A DNA stretch of 64,000 nucleotides from Paludibacteraceae bacterium (GCA_024400115.1 JAKSNF010000005.1:1-64000), one strand, 5' to 3'; counted from the first letter of the stretch, positions 26,853-35,944 are shown. Numbers and translations are program-made. Notes: generated from the sequence alone by a model not told the origin.

Positions 26853-26926
26853 AAAGACGCCCTTTTCTGTTAAAAACTCGCTATTTTATTTGCACATATC
26901 AAAAAAAAGTAGTATCTTTGCAGCCG
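26853..26926 (+). repeat. Promoter cassette, direct repeat copy 1
   Basis: About 74 bases nearly identical to 27181-27253: AAAGACRCC, a T-rich stretch, AAAACTCGC, then a complete promoter ending in TTTGCAGCCG. Copy 1 precedes a 48-codon frame, copy 2 the DUF4143 ATPase gene. Confidence 0.8.
26890..26920 (+). promoter_or_regulatory. Promoter (cassette copy 1)
   Basis: TTG, 20 bases with CATATCAAAAAAAAG, TATCTTTG, then CAGCC. It lies 45 bases before the ATG at 26965. Confidence 0.75.
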
Positions 26927-26964
26927 TTAAAAGTGTGTATCTACACGGAATCAACGAATATAAT

Positions 26965-27111
26965 ATGTTTTTGCTACGCAAATTAAATGATAGTTTCCGT
27001 AAACTTATTATAGTTTATGGACTGCAACCAACTTATATGAATGACGAAGGTTTGTATATCGTTAATTTAGTAGATTTTCTTGTAAATCCTGCAAAATTTA
27101 TTAGTGAATAG
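26965..27111 (+). CDS. Small hypothetical protein, 48 residues
   Basis: MFLLRKLNDSFRKLIIVYGL followed by QPTYMNDEGLYIVNLVDFLV and NPAKFISE. The frame lies just behind a strong promoter and is AT-rich like the following ATPase gene. No motif recognised. It could be a genuine small protein or the remnant of a gene once driven by the duplicated promoter. Confidence 0.4.
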   Translation: MFLLRKLNDSFRKLIIVYGLQPTYMNDEGLYIVNLVDFLVNPAKFISE

Positions 27112-27180
27112 TTTTAATGGAATGCTATTACTTTCCATCTCTTGCATCTGCGAGGGGCGGTTGTTGTGTCTTTCAGCCCG

Positions 27181-27253
27181 AAAGACACCTTTTTTGCCGA
27201 AAACTCGCTTTTTTATTTGCACATATCAAAAAAAAGTAGTACCTTTGCAGCCG
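27181..27253 (+). repeat. Promoter cassette, direct repeat copy 2
   Basis: Second copy of the cassette at 26853-26926, immediately upstream of the DUF4143 ATPase transcript. Confidence 0.8.
27217..27247 (+). promoter_or_regulatory. Promoter of the first DUF4143 ATPase gene (cassette copy 2)
   Basis: TTG, 20 bases with CATATCAAAAAAAAG, TACCTTTG, then CAGCC. Leader about 90 bases. Confidence 0.8.
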
Positions 27254-27340
27254 AAATTGGTAACTGCCAAACAAATAGTTACAAGTACTTATTTCGCATT
27301 TTTGATATTTTTTTGATTTTGAGAAATAAATTTTTATATT

Positions 27341-28534
27341 ATGAAACTCATTGAACGTACATCGTATTTAGATCGTCTTAAACGAGTACAAGGGACACCG
27401 GATATTAAAGTTATAACCGGCATTCGTAGGTGTGGTAAGTCCAAATTAATGGAGGCTTTTGTTACTTATTTGCAAAGTCTGGAGTCTAACGTTAATATCA
27501 TTCACATTAATTTCAATTTGTCGGAATATAAGTCCTTACGAACAGCGGATAAGTTAGAGCAATATGTATTGGGACAATACAAGCAGGGACAAGAAAATGT
27601 ATTATGCATAGACGAGGTACAATTATGCTCCGATTTTGAGAGTGCTATCAATAGTTTGCATGCTCGGGAGTGCTTTGACATCTATTTAACAGGGTCAAAT
27701 GCCTTCTTATTGAGTAGTGATTTGGCAACATTGTTTACAGGACGTACCATGGAAATTAAGGTGTATCCATTTTCGTTTGCTGAGTTTATTCAGTATTTTG
27801 ATAGTTCCGATATTCAGCAGTCTTTTGACGACTATGTAATGCAAGGAGGCATGGCCGGTTCTTACTTATATTCGGATATAGAAGATAAGTATAAGTATAT
27901 TGCAGATGTTTATGATACACTCATTTTGCGTGATATCCGACAGAAATATAATTTACGGAATTATTACTTAATGGATTGTTTAAGTGATTATATGTTGGAT
28001 AATGTATCTAACTTAACTTCTGTGAGAAACGTGGCAAATGCACTTTGTTCCGCACAATTAGCAACAAATGGGAAGACGGTTGGTTCTTATATACAATACT
28101 TATGTTTAGCTTTTGCTTTTTACAAGATGCGTCGATTTGATATACGTGGAAAGAAGTATATTGCATCACAAGATAAATACTATTTGGCTGATCATGCGTT
28201 TCGCTTCGCAAAATTAGGCACTAAGAATTTGGATTATGGGAGAATTTATGAGAACATTGTTGCCATAGAACTACAACGTAGAGGATATGAAGTCTATGTT
28301 GGAACACTATACCAAAAAGAAATAGATTTTGTGGCAATGCGAGGAAATGAGAAAATTTTCATTCAAGTTAGTGATGATTTATCTAATCCGGAGACTTTTA
28401 AACGAGAATACACTCCTCTTTTACAGATTAAAGAAGCCTATCCAAAGATGATTATTGCCAGAACTCGTCATGCGGACTATGACTATCAAGGAATTGTGAT
28501 AAAGGATATTGCACATTGGCTGCGAGAGGGATGA
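27341..28534 (+). CDS. AAA-type ATPase with DUF4143 C-terminal region
   Basis: 397 residues. Walker A GIRRCGKSKL near residue 30, Walker B VLCIDEVQL, then YLTGSNAFLLSSDLATLFTGR and the PFSFAEF motif that marks the DUF4143 family. The C-terminal region (EVYVGTLYQKEIDFVAMRGN) resembles a nuclease-like core. Family members are common accessory genes in Bacteroidetes and their function is not established. Base composition is more AT-rich than its neighbours and codon use differs, so horizontal acquisition is likely. A relative with the same kind of promoter lies at 50104-51225. Confidence 0.85.
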   Translation: MKLIERTSYLDRLKRVQGTPDIKVITGIRRCGKSKLMEAFVTYLQSLESNVNIIHINFNLSEYKSLRTADKLEQYVLGQYKQGQENVLCIDEVQLCSDFESAINSLHARECFDIYLTGSNAFLLSSDLATLFTGRTMEIKVYPFSFAEFIQYFDSSDIQQSFDDYVMQGGMAGSYLYSDIEDKYKYIADVYDTLILRDIRQKYNLRNYYLMDCLSDYMLDNVSNLTSVRNVANALCSAQLATNGKTVGSYIQYLCLAFAFYKMRRFDIRGKKYIASQDKYYLADHAFRFAKLGTKNLDYGRIYENIVAIELQRRGYEVYVGTLYQKEIDFVAMRGNEKIFIQVSDDLSNPETFKREYTPLLQIKEAYPKMIIARTRHADYDYQGIVIKDIAHWLREG

Positions 28535-28576
28535 TAGGCGGAGAGGCAAAGAAAAGAGAGAAAAATGTGGAAAAAT

Positions 28577-28607
28577 TTGCATAATTCAGAAAAAATTACT
28601 ACCTTTG
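28577..28607 (+). promoter_or_regulatory. Promoter of the glycosyltransferase gene
   Basis: TTG, 20 bases with an A6 run, TACCTTTG, then CAC. Leader of about a dozen bases before the ATG at 28627. Confidence 0.8.
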
Positions 28608-28626
28608 CACGCTAATTTGGATAATT

Positions 28627-29574
28627 ATGGATATTTCAGTTATTGTACCTCTATATAATGAGGCGGAATCATTACCCGTTTTGTACGAGTGGATCGTACG
28701 CGTGATGAACGAGAATAAGTTCTCGTACGAAGTCATCTTCGTTAATGACGGCAGTACCGACGAGTCGTGGGATGTCATTCAAAAGTTGAAAGAAGATAAC
28801 TCCGTTCACGGCATTTGTTTCCGTCGTAACTACGGTAAGTCGGCAGCCCTCTATTGTGGTTTTAAGGCGGCTAAAGGCGACGTGGTTATCACTATGGATG
28901 CCGACCTGCAAGACTCGCCCGACGAGATACCTGAGTTATACCGCATGATAAAAGAGGACGGTTACGACCTTGTGAGCGGTTGGAAGCAGAAACGCTACGA
29001 CAATAAGCTGACCAAGAACCTGCCCTCCAAACTCTTTAACGCTACCGCTCGTAAGGTGACGGGTATTCAACTCCACGATATGAACTGCGGTCTGAAAGCC
29101 TATCGCAACGAGGTGGTGAAGAACATCGAAGTCTTCTCCGAGATGCACCGTTATATCCCATATCTGGCTAAGAACGCCGGTTTTACGAAGATAGGCGAGA
29201 AGGTGGTGCAACACCGCAAACGCGAGTTTGGTGTAAGTAAGTTCGGGCTCAACCGCTTTGTGAACGGTTATCTGGATCTGATGACCTTGTGGTTCCTCAA
29301 TAAGTTTGGCAAACAACCGATGCACTTCTTTGGGCTTATAGGTAGCCTTATGTTCGTGCTTGGGTTTATAGCGATTGTAGTAGTGGGAGCGTTGAAACTG
29401 CACGCCTTAACAACGGGTGTTCACGCTATGTTAGTGGCTAATTCGCCCTATTTCCATCTGGCTATCCTGATGATGATATTAGGCTGTATGCTCTTCCTTG
29501 CAGGATTCTTAGGCGAACTCATTATCCGCAATTCGCAGAGCCGTAACGATTACCTTATTCGTGAAATAATATAA
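28627..29574 (+). CDS. Family 2 glycosyltransferase, polyprenyl-phosphate type (GtrB/DPM-like)
   Basis: 315 residues. SVIVPLYNEAESLPVLY at the start, VNDGSTDESW, then the metal-binding MDADLQDSPDEIP and the acceptor-side DMNCGLKAYR. These are characteristic of enzymes transferring a sugar from a nucleotide donor to undecaprenyl phosphate. Two C-terminal membrane segments (about 230-260 and 270-300) anchor it. It probably supplies lipid-linked glucose or a similar sugar for envelope glycan or lipid A modification. It stands alone behind its own promoter. Confidence 0.9.
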   Translation: MDISVIVPLYNEAESLPVLYEWIVRVMNENKFSYEVIFVNDGSTDESWDVIQKLKEDNSVHGICFRRNYGKSAALYCGFKAAKGDVVITMDADLQDSPDEIPELYRMIKEDGYDLVSGWKQKRYDNKLTKNLPSKLFNATARKVTGIQLHDMNCGLKAYRNEVVKNIEVFSEMHRYIPYLAKNAGFTKIGEKVVQHRKREFGVSKFGLNRFVNGYLDLMTLWFLNKFGKQPMHFFGLIGSLMFVLGFIAIVVVGALKLHALTTGVHAMLVANSPYFHLAILMMILGCMLFLAGFLGELIIRNSQSRNDYLIREII

Positions 29575-29610
29575 AGTAAGGAAAGACGAATTCCGCAGAT
29601 GCGGCAGTGG

Positions 29611-29653
29611 GAAGCAAGAAACGAGAAACGAGAAACAAGAAGCAAGAAACGAG
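29611..29653. repeat. GAAACGA/GAAGCAA heptamer-type tract
   Basis: Tandem AAGAAAC/GAGAAAC units just before the second 156-base element. The same unit encodes the N-terminus of the DoxX-like protein (40747-40772) and a segment of waaA (47489-47521). Confidence 0.75.
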
Positions 29654-29807
29654 TACGGTCAGCGACCGAAGGGCGCTATAGGAGCACAGACTGACTTCCG
29701 TAAAAACAGTAGTGTCCCCGCCGATGGGACGGTGGGGTTAGGGGCGACGCAGGGGGCGTCGGTTTTCGAGGAAGTGCAGTCGGCGCGGACGAAAAAAAGA
29801 CCGTACC
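29652..29807 (+). mobile_element. 156-base MITE-like element, copy 2
   Basis: Bounded by GTACGGTC / GACCGTAC. Inverted relative to the copy at 24412-24567, same length, about 90 percent identical by eye. Internal hairpin CCCCGCCG/CGGTGGGG keeps pairing through a G-T pair. Confidence 0.7.
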
Positions 29808-29855
29808 TATAAGCGAGAGGCAAAGAGTAAACAAAAAGTAAAATAAAAAGAATAT

Positions 29856-31070
29856 ATGACATTAGACGATCAGAGGGATACTATCGAACGAGCCTTGGGT
29901 GAGCGCATGCTCAACCACTGTCTCACTATTCTCCGCACGTGGATAAACGAGGTGGGCGAACAGACCTATAGCAATCGTTATCACTCGCTGAGCGATAACT
30001 ACCAAGCCCTTTTCTCCTATTACCTCTCCACGAACGACCCCGAACGGGATAGACTCTTGGACGAGATGACGGGACAGGCTTATCACCTTACCGATGATAT
30101 ATTCGCAGATATATGCCTCAAACGCGGTCGAGTGGAGAGCATGACGGGGTTTGATAGAGAGTCCTCTACCTCAATCATGATGTACTTCATGAAGTGCATG
30201 CGTATTCAAGAGGAGGATTTAGACTGGTTATGCGATGCCGCATGTGACGAGAACCAATACACGAAAGCTCTCATAGCCATTGCGTCCTTGGTGTCTAACC
30301 TAAAGTCTTTCTTCCAAGAGGATGCTATATTAGCTCTTATTCAGTGTTTGGACTCGGATTCGGAAGTGATTAAACAGCAGGTGTCTGCTTCACTCCTTAT
30401 GCTGCTTATTCATTACGATGTGCGCATTGATTTCTTCCCCAAAGTGCAAGACGCTTTTATGGATAAGATAGGGGACGGAGAGGATATGTTCGCGCTTCTT
30501 TGCGGTTTCTTACAATCGACGACGGTCAAACTCAAAGACCTCATGAATTCGGAGCATTTCGATTCGGAGCAGATTCCGACGGAACTCAAGGACTTGATAC
30601 AGCACGTGTCAGACCAAACAGGCGGTTCGGACGGAAACGGTATAATGAATTGGACCCCCTCTAACGATAACGAGTATATCGCCGGACTGATTGCCATCTT
30701 ACCTCAGACGTGGTTATACGATGCCTTGGTAGGGGAGGACGAGGAACGTGCCGAGAAACTGGCTCGGGCTTATTTGGAGGGTGGAATGATGGACCTTATG
30801 TGGAATCATCTGGACGAAGCAGAAGCCCAATTGATAGAACAACTGCGTTCGGAGCATGCTACAGCGCAAGACTTCATAAACTACGGACATATTTGTTTCA
30901 TTCGCGGAGACCGTACTATGGCATACGAGAACTACCGTCAGGCAAGGCAGATGATAGGTGCCGCTAAACCTTTCTTTGCTCTCTTTAGACCTGACCGCGG
31001 TCACCTCGTAGATCTCGGCGTACCCGTGGAGCAAGTGTATCTGATGGAAGATAACCTTATAAAAGTGTAG
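29856..31070 (+). CDS. Hypothetical helical-repeat protein
   Basis: 404 residues, no signal peptide or membrane segment, mostly helical. The C-terminal 80 residues (HATAQDFINYGHICFIRGDR, MAYENYRQA) look like a TPR pair, and the middle (ALIQCLDSDSEVIKQQVSAS) like a HEAT repeat. Not a family I can name. It is the first gene of the plus-strand run leading to ffh, and its last codons and stop (AAAGTGTAG) are part of an AGTGTAG tandem repeat. It is likely cytoplasmic. Confidence 0.7.
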   Translation: MTLDDQRDTIERALGERMLNHCLTILRTWINEVGEQTYSNRYHSLSDNYQALFSYYLSTNDPERDRLLDEMTGQAYHLTDDIFADICLKRGRVESMTGFDRESSTSIMMYFMKCMRIQEEDLDWLCDAACDENQYTKALIAIASLVSNLKSFFQEDAILALIQCLDSDSEVIKQQVSASLLMLLIHYDVRIDFFPKVQDAFMDKIGDGEDMFALLCGFLQSTTVKLKDLMNSEHFDSEQIPTELKDLIQHVSDQTGGSDGNGIMNWTPSNDNEYIAGLIAILPQTWLYDALVGEDEERAEKLARAYLEGGMMDLMWNHLDEAEAQLIEQLRSEHATAQDFINYGHICFIRGDRTMAYENYRQARQMIGAAKPFFALFRPDRGHLVDLGVPVEQVYLMEDNLIKV

Positions 31071-31243
31071 AGTGTAGAGTGTAGCGTTGAGAGTAGTTTA
31101 GAAGTTAGATAGTTTAGAGAAGCGCCTACGGCTATAGTTACCGGCTCTTTGAGCCGCCGCTTTGCAAAAGCGGACAGACTCTAAACTAATTAAACTCTAA
31201 ACTAACAAACAACTCTAAACTCTAAACACTAAACTCTAAACTA
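31064..31243. repeat. Large composite repeat between the hypothetical gene and ffh
   Basis: AGTGTAG / AGTTTAG units on the left. A hairpin core follows (GGCTCTTTGAGCC and CCGCTTTGCAAAAGCGG). On the right are the complementary units CTCTAAACT in several copies. The flanks are therefore inverted around the hairpins. It supplies the stop codon of the upstream gene and fills the whole intergenic gap. Confidence 0.85.
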
Positions 31244-31252
31244 AATAATGAT

Positions 31253-32551
31253 ATGTTTGATAATTTAAGTGAACGATTAGAGCGATCGTTTAAGATCCTC
31301 AAAGGCGAAGGCCGTATTACCGAGATTAACATTGCGGAAACGGTTAAGGACATCCGTAAAGCCCTCTTGGAGGCGGATGTGAACTACAAAACAGCTAAAC
31401 AATTTACGGACGAGGTCAAAGCCAAAGCCCTCGGTCAGAACGTGATGACGTCTGTTCGTCCCGGTCAGTTACTCGTTAAGATAACCCATGACGAACTGAC
31501 CACCTTGATGGGAGGCGAAGCGCAAGAGATAAACCTCAAGGGTAATCCTGCTGTCATCCTCCTTTCCGGTCTGCAAGGTTCCGGTAAGACGACGTTTGCC
31601 GCTAAGTTAGCTAATTTCCTCCAAACCAAACAGCATAAGAAAGTGATGCTTGTAGCGTGTGACGTCTATCGTCCTGCCGCTATTGAGCAACTCTCTGTTT
31701 TAGGAGAACAAATAGGAGTTAAAGTCTATGCCGCTCCCGAACAGTCTAATCCCGTACTCAAAGCGAAAGCCGCTATTGCCGAAGCTCGTACCTACGGCTA
31801 TGATGTGGTTATTGTCGATACGGCAGGTCGTTTGGCAGTGGATGAGGCGATGATGACGGAGATAGCAGCCATCAAGGAGGCTATCCATCCTCAAGAAACG
31901 TTGTTCGTAGTGGATGCTATGACCGGTCAAGACGCGGTCAATACAGCCAAAGAGTTTAACGACCGCCTCGATTTTGATGGTGTTATCCTCACTAAACTCG
32001 ATGGTGATGCCCGCGGTGGTGCTGCACTCTCTATTCGCTCGGTAGTCAATAAACCGATTAAGTTCATCGGCACGGGTGAGAAAATGGAGGCACTCGATGT
32101 CTTCCACCCCGCACGCATGGCAGACCGTATCCTCGGCATGGGTGACGTAGTCAGCCTTGTAGAGCGCGCTAAGGAACAGTACGACGAAGCAGAGGCGCGT
32201 CGTATAAGCAAACGTATTGCGCATAACCAGTTTGACTTTAACGACTTTGTCGGTCAACTCCAACAAATAAAGAAAATGGGTTCGATGAAAGACCTCGTTA
32301 GTATGATTCCCGGAGCGGATAAAGCCCTCAAGAACGTGGACGTTAACGACGATGCCTTCAAACCGATTGAGGCCATCATCGGTTCAATGACACCCTATGA
32401 ACGCGCTAACCCGTCTTGCCTTAATGGTTCGCGCAAAGACCGTATCGCCCGCGGTTCGGGAACGAGTATAGTGGAGGTTAACCGCTTCCTCAAGCAGTTT
32501 GAGCAAACGGCTAAGATGATGCGCAAGATGCAAACTCTCAAAAGACGTTAA
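31253..32551 (+). CDS. ffh: Signal recognition particle protein
   Basis: 432 residues. N domain, then the G domain with LLSGLQGSGKTTFAAKLA (P-loop), VDTAGRL, TKLDGDARGGAAL and FIGTGEKMEALD. The M domain from about 300 has SMIPGADKAL, GSMTPYERANPSCLNGSRKD and RIARGSGTSIVEVN. With SRP RNA and FtsY it targets inner-membrane and exported proteins co-translationally. The length is normal and no repeat insert is seen. It starts ten bases after a large repeat tract. Confidence 0.97.
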   Translation: MFDNLSERLERSFKILKGEGRITEINIAETVKDIRKALLEADVNYKTAKQFTDEVKAKALGQNVMTSVRPGQLLVKITHDELTTLMGGEAQEINLKGNPAVILLSGLQGSGKTTFAAKLANFLQTKQHKKVMLVACDVYRPAAIEQLSVLGEQIGVKVYAAPEQSNPVLKAKAAIAEARTYGYDVVIVDTAGRLAVDEAMMTEIAAIKEAIHPQETLFVVDAMTGQDAVNTAKEFNDRLDFDGVILTKLDGDARGGAALSIRSVVNKPIKFIGTGEKMEALDVFHPARMADRILGMGDVVSLVERAKEQYDEAEARRISKRIAHNQFDFNDFVGQLQQIKKMGSMKDLVSMIPGADKALKNVDVNDDAFKPIEAIIGSMTPYERANPSCLNGSRKDRIARGSGTSIVEVNRFLKQFEQTAKMMRKMQTLKRR

Positions 32552-32576
32552 TGAACCTTTATAAGACATTTAGCGA

Positions 32577-33473
32577 ATGACTATTCTTGATGGTAAACGA
32601 ATAGCTGCCGATATAAGGCGCGAACTGAAAGAGCAGATAAGTAGGCGGAGAGCCTCCGCAGGCGATAAACAGACGATAGGTAACCGGTGCCCTAAATTAG
32701 GTATCGTGATTGTAGGTCATAACCCTGCCTCGGAGACTTATGTGACGAATAAGATGAAAGCCTGTGCCGAAGTGGGCATTGAAGCGGAACGTATCGCTTT
32801 TGAGGACACAATCACGCAAGAGCAACTGCTGGCAGAGGTTCAACGTCTCAATAACGACCCCTCTTTCGACGGCTTTATTGTGCAACTGCCTCTTCCTGCA
32901 CATATATCGGAACAAACTATTACAGCGGCTATTGACTACCGCAAGGACGTGGATGGTTTGACACCCGAGAACGTGGGACGTGCAGCCAAAGGACTGCCTT
33001 GTATCATCTCGGCTACGCCGCGCGGCATTCGCGAACTGCTCTCTCGTTACCATATCTCCACGGACGGCAAACATGTGGTGGTAGTCGGGCGCAGTAATAT
33101 AGTAGGCAAACCGATGGCATCGCTGCTCATGCAGAAGCATGAGACGGGTAATGCTACCGTCACTTTATGTCACAGTCATACCACTAACCTCAAGCAAGTG
33201 TGCCTCACGGCGGATATACTAATCGTAGCCGTAGGTCATCCGGGATTGATAACGGCAGACATGGTGGCAGAAGGAGCCACGGTTATTGATGTGGGTATAA
33301 CGCGAATAGAGGATCCGAATAGTCCGAAGGGCTATCGTTTGGCAGGAGATGTCGATTTTGATAATGTGGCTCCTAAGTGCGCTTATATCACTCCCGTCCC
33401 CGGTGGCGTAGGACCAATGACTATCGTTAGTCTATTACAAAACACCTTGCAAGCTTATGGACATACTCTCTAA
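32577..33473 (+). CDS. folD: Methylenetetrahydrofolate dehydrogenase / cyclohydrolase
   Basis: 298 residues with IVGHNPASETYVTNKMKAC, FDGFIVQLPLP, KDVDGLTPENVGR, VVVGRSNIVGKPMASLL and CHSHTTNL. The end is YITPVPGGVGPMTIV. Bifunctional NADP-linked oxidation of 5,10-methylene-THF to 10-formyl-THF, serving purine and formyl-Met synthesis. A short segment near residue 22-35 (SRRRASAGDKQTIGNRCPK) is longer than usual and may be repeat-derived. It overlaps prfA by 17 bases. Confidence 0.96.
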   Translation: MTILDGKRIAADIRRELKEQISRRRASAGDKQTIGNRCPKLGIVIVGHNPASETYVTNKMKACAEVGIEAERIAFEDTITQEQLLAEVQRLNNDPSFDGFIVQLPLPAHISEQTITAAIDYRKDVDGLTPENVGRAAKGLPCIISATPRGIRELLSRYHISTDGKHVVVVGRSNIVGKPMASLLMQKHETGNATVTLCHSHTTNLKQVCLTADILIVAVGHPGLITADMVAEGATVIDVGITRIEDPNSPKGYRLAGDVDFDNVAPKCAYITPVPGGVGPMTIVSLLQNTLQAYGHTL

Positions 33474-34560
33474 ACTCGAAGGCTTAGAAGCTAAGTTTCA
33501 CGAAGTATCGCTTCAAATAACCGACCCTGCTGTCATAGCAGACCAACCTCGTTATGTCAAACTCAATCGTGAGTACCACGAACTGGAACGTGTTCTGGCA
33601 GCGGCAGACCATTATCGTAAGGTCGTGCACCAATTAGAGGACGCCAAGAACCTATTCTACAACGAGTCTGACCCCGAACTCAAGGAGATGGCACGTGCCG
33701 AGATAGACGAACTCGAACCGCAGATACCTTCGCTCGAAGAGGAAGTCAAACTGCTGCTCGTTCCCCGTGACCCCGAGGACGCGAAGAACGTCGTTATGGA
33801 GATACGTGGTGGAACGGGAGGCGATGAGGCGGCCCTCTTTGCCGGTGACCTCTTCCGTATGTACACCAAGTACTTCGACCTTCATGGTTTCAAGTATTCC
33901 GTTTCCTCCTTCTCGGAAGGAGCTGTGGGCGGATATAAGGAGATTATCTTTAACGTCACGGGTGAGAACGTTTATGGCACGCTCAAGTACGAGTCCGGCG
34001 TTCATCGTGTGCAACGTGTACCCGCTACCGAGACGCAGGGTAGGTTACACACCTCGGCAGCCACGGTCGCTGTTTTACCCGAAGCCGATGAGTTTGAAGT
34101 ACATATCAATGAAGGCGAGATACGTTGGGATTACTTCCGTTCGGGCGGCGCCGGTGGACAAAACGTGAACAAGGTCAACTCCGGTGTGCGCTTGCGCTAT
34201 AACTGGAAGAACCCCGTGACGGGCGAGGAGCAAGAGATACTCATTGAGTGTACCGAGACGCGCGACCAGCCTAAGAACAAAGAGCGTGCCCTTTCGCGCC
34301 TGCGCACGCAAATATATGATAAGGAACATAGCAAGTACGTTAACGATATTGCCGAACGCCGTAAGACGATGGTCTCTACCGGTGACCGTAGCGCTAAGAT
34401 TAGAACGTATAACTATCCCCAAGGACGGGTTACCGACCACCGTATCGGGTTTACCTTATACGACCTGACGGGTTTTATGAACGGCGATATACAAGGTATG
34501 ATTGATGCCCTCCAAGTGGCAGAGAATGCCGAGCGACTCAAAGAGATTAGCAATGAATAG
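33457..34560 (+). CDS. prfA: Peptide chain release factor 1
   Basis: 367 residues. The GGQ loop reads RSGGAGGQNVNKVNSGVR (about 230), and the codon-recognition element is RVPATETQGRLHTSAATV with the PxT motif (PAT) of RF1 rather than the SPF of RF2. It releases peptides at UAA and UAG. Its start lies inside folD. Its TAG stop overlaps the mnmE start and directly abuts a CTACTCCC-type repeat. Confidence 0.97.
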   Translation: MDILSKLEGLEAKFHEVSLQITDPAVIADQPRYVKLNREYHELERVLAAADHYRKVVHQLEDAKNLFYNESDPELKEMARAEIDELEPQIPSLEEEVKLLLVPRDPEDAKNVVMEIRGGTGGDEAALFAGDLFRMYTKYFDLHGFKYSVSSFSEGAVGGYKEIIFNVTGENVYGTLKYESGVHRVQRVPATETQGRLHTSAATVAVLPEADEFEVHINEGEIRWDYFRSGGAGGQNVNKVNSGVRLRYNWKNPVTGEEQEILIECTETRDQPKNKERALSRLRTQIYDKEHSKYVNDIAERRKTMVSTGDRSAKIRTYNYPQGRVTDHRIGFTLYDLTGFMNGDIQGMIDALQVAENAERLKEISNE

Positions 34561-35941
34561 CCCTACTCCCCTACACCTCTACTCCTCTACCCCTACCATA
34601 TGTGCTGTCTCGACGCCCTATGGCGTAGGAGGTATAGCGGTGGTACGCGTCAGCGGACCTGAGGCGTTGTCTATTGTGGATACCCTCTTTGTGGGCAAAC
34701 ATTCGCTTCAAGACGCCAAAGCGAACACTATTCATTATGGTCGCTTCGAAGATTTAGACGAAGTGCTTGTTTCCGTCTTTCGTGCTCCGCACTCGTTCAC
34801 TGGTGAGGATGTGGTGGAGATAGCTTGTCATGGTAGTCTCTATATCCAACAAACGGTTATTCAGCGTCTTATCGAAAGCGGTTGCGCTATGGCGGCTGCG
34901 GGTGAGTTCACCCGTCGTGCCCTTACTAATGGTAAGATAGATTTGACCCAAGCCGAGGCGGTAGCCGATTTGATTGCTTCGCAATCCAAAGCCGAACACG
35001 ACCTTGCCCTCAAACAATTGCGGGGCAGCGTGAGTAGCGAGATAGCTACGCTACGCGACAAGTTACTGCACTTGACTTCCCTTATCGAACTGGAACTGGA
35101 CTTTGCTGACCATGAGGAATTAGAGTTTGCTTCCCGACCCGAACTGCAAGCGGTAGCAGACGAGATAGAGCAACACCTCGTTCACCTGACGGACTCGTTT
35201 AAGACGGGTAATGCTATTAAGAACGGTCTGCCCGTCGCTATTGTAGGACCTACGAACGCCGGCAAATCGACACTCCTTAATGCCCTCTTGGGTGAACAAC
35301 GCGCTATTGTGAGTGATATACAAGGAACGACGCGCGACACGATTGAGGATACCCTTATCCTCGACGGCATCCTTTTCCGTCTCATTGATACGGCAGGACT
35401 ACGTGAGACGCAGGACGAGATAGAGCAGTTGGGTATCGAACGCACCAAAGCCGCCATCGAGAAAGCGGCGATTATCATTAGTCTTTCAGCGCAGCGGTGT
35501 ATCGGAGTCGCCGGAGCGACCAGTGAAACGATCTTTCAGCGCAGCGGTCTTATAGCGCAGCGGTCTATTATTCACGTAATCAACAAAGCCGACTTGATGA
35601 CCGCTCAAGAGCGGGCTTCGGCAGCGCAGCAAGGGGTCGTTATCTCGGCTAAGAACGGAGACCTTGGTATCCTTCGTGAAGAATTAGTAAGAACGGCTAA
35701 GAACCTGTTAGAGGCTGCTTCGGAGGGTGTTTGTATCACGGGTGAGCGTCACTATGAGGCATTGCTGCGTGCCTTGCGCTCAATAAGAGCCGTACAAGAA
35801 GGACTGAAGCAAAATATAAGCGGCGAGTTTTTGTCAATGGATTTGCAAGATGTTCTCACGGCTTTAGGTGAAGTCACGGGTCAAGTGACCAATGACGAAG
35901 TGCTGTCAAATATATTCTCCAAATTCTGTATTGGGAAGTAA
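34553..35941 (+). CDS. mnmE: tRNA modification GTPase MnmE
   Basis: The chosen ATG at 34553 overlaps the prfA stop (ATGAATAG) and gives 462 residues. Motifs: TICAVSTPYGVGGIAVVRVSG, SFTGEDVVEI, GPTNAGKSTLLNALLG, DIQGTTRDTIED, DTAGLRE, NKAD, and the C-terminal FCIGK with its Cys. With MnmG it modifies wobble uridine of tRNAs. Two repeat-coded departures from the family occur. The N-terminal extension NSPTPLHLYSSTP comes from a CTACTCC array. An insert between G4 and G3 regions (SAQRCIGVAGATSETIFQRS) comes from AGCGCAGCGGT units. Confidence 0.95.
   Translation: MNSPTPLHLYSSTPTICAVSTPYGVGGIAVVRVSGPEALSIVDTLFVGKHSLQDAKANTIHYGRFEDLDEVLVSVFRAPHSFTGEDVVEIACHGSLYIQQTVIQRLIESGCAMAAAGEFTRRALTNGKIDLTQAEAVADLIASQSKAEHDLALKQLRGSVSSEIATLRDKLLHLTSLIELELDFADHEELEFASRPELQAVADEIEQHLVHLTDSFKTGNAIKNGLPVAIVGPTNAGKSTLLNALLGEQRAIVSDIQGTTRDTIEDTLILDGILFRLIDTAGLRETQDEIEQLGIERTKAAIEKAAIIISLSAQRCIGVAGATSETIFQRSGLIAQRSIIHVINKADLMTAQERASAAQQGVVISAKNGDLGILREELVRTAKNLLEAASEGVCITGERHYEALLRALRSIRAVQEGLKQNISGEFLSMDLQDVLTALGEVTGQVTNDEVLSNIFSKFCIGK
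34561..34596. repeat. CTACTCCC-type tract forming the mnmE N-terminus
   Basis: Units CCTACTCC / CCTCTACT in tandem, directly after the prfA stop. Translated as PTPLHLYSSTPT in mnmE. Complementary to the GTAGGGGA family of folC. Confidence 0.85.
35483..35567. repeat. AGCGCAGCGGTCT units around a hairpin in mnmE
   Basis: Three copies of CAGCGCAGCGGT or TAGCGCAGCGGT, with the hairpin GTCGCCGGAGCGAC between the first two. A related AGCGAAGCGGTC pair is in the exosortase gene (49303-49370). Confidence 0.8.
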
Positions 35942-35944
35942 GAA

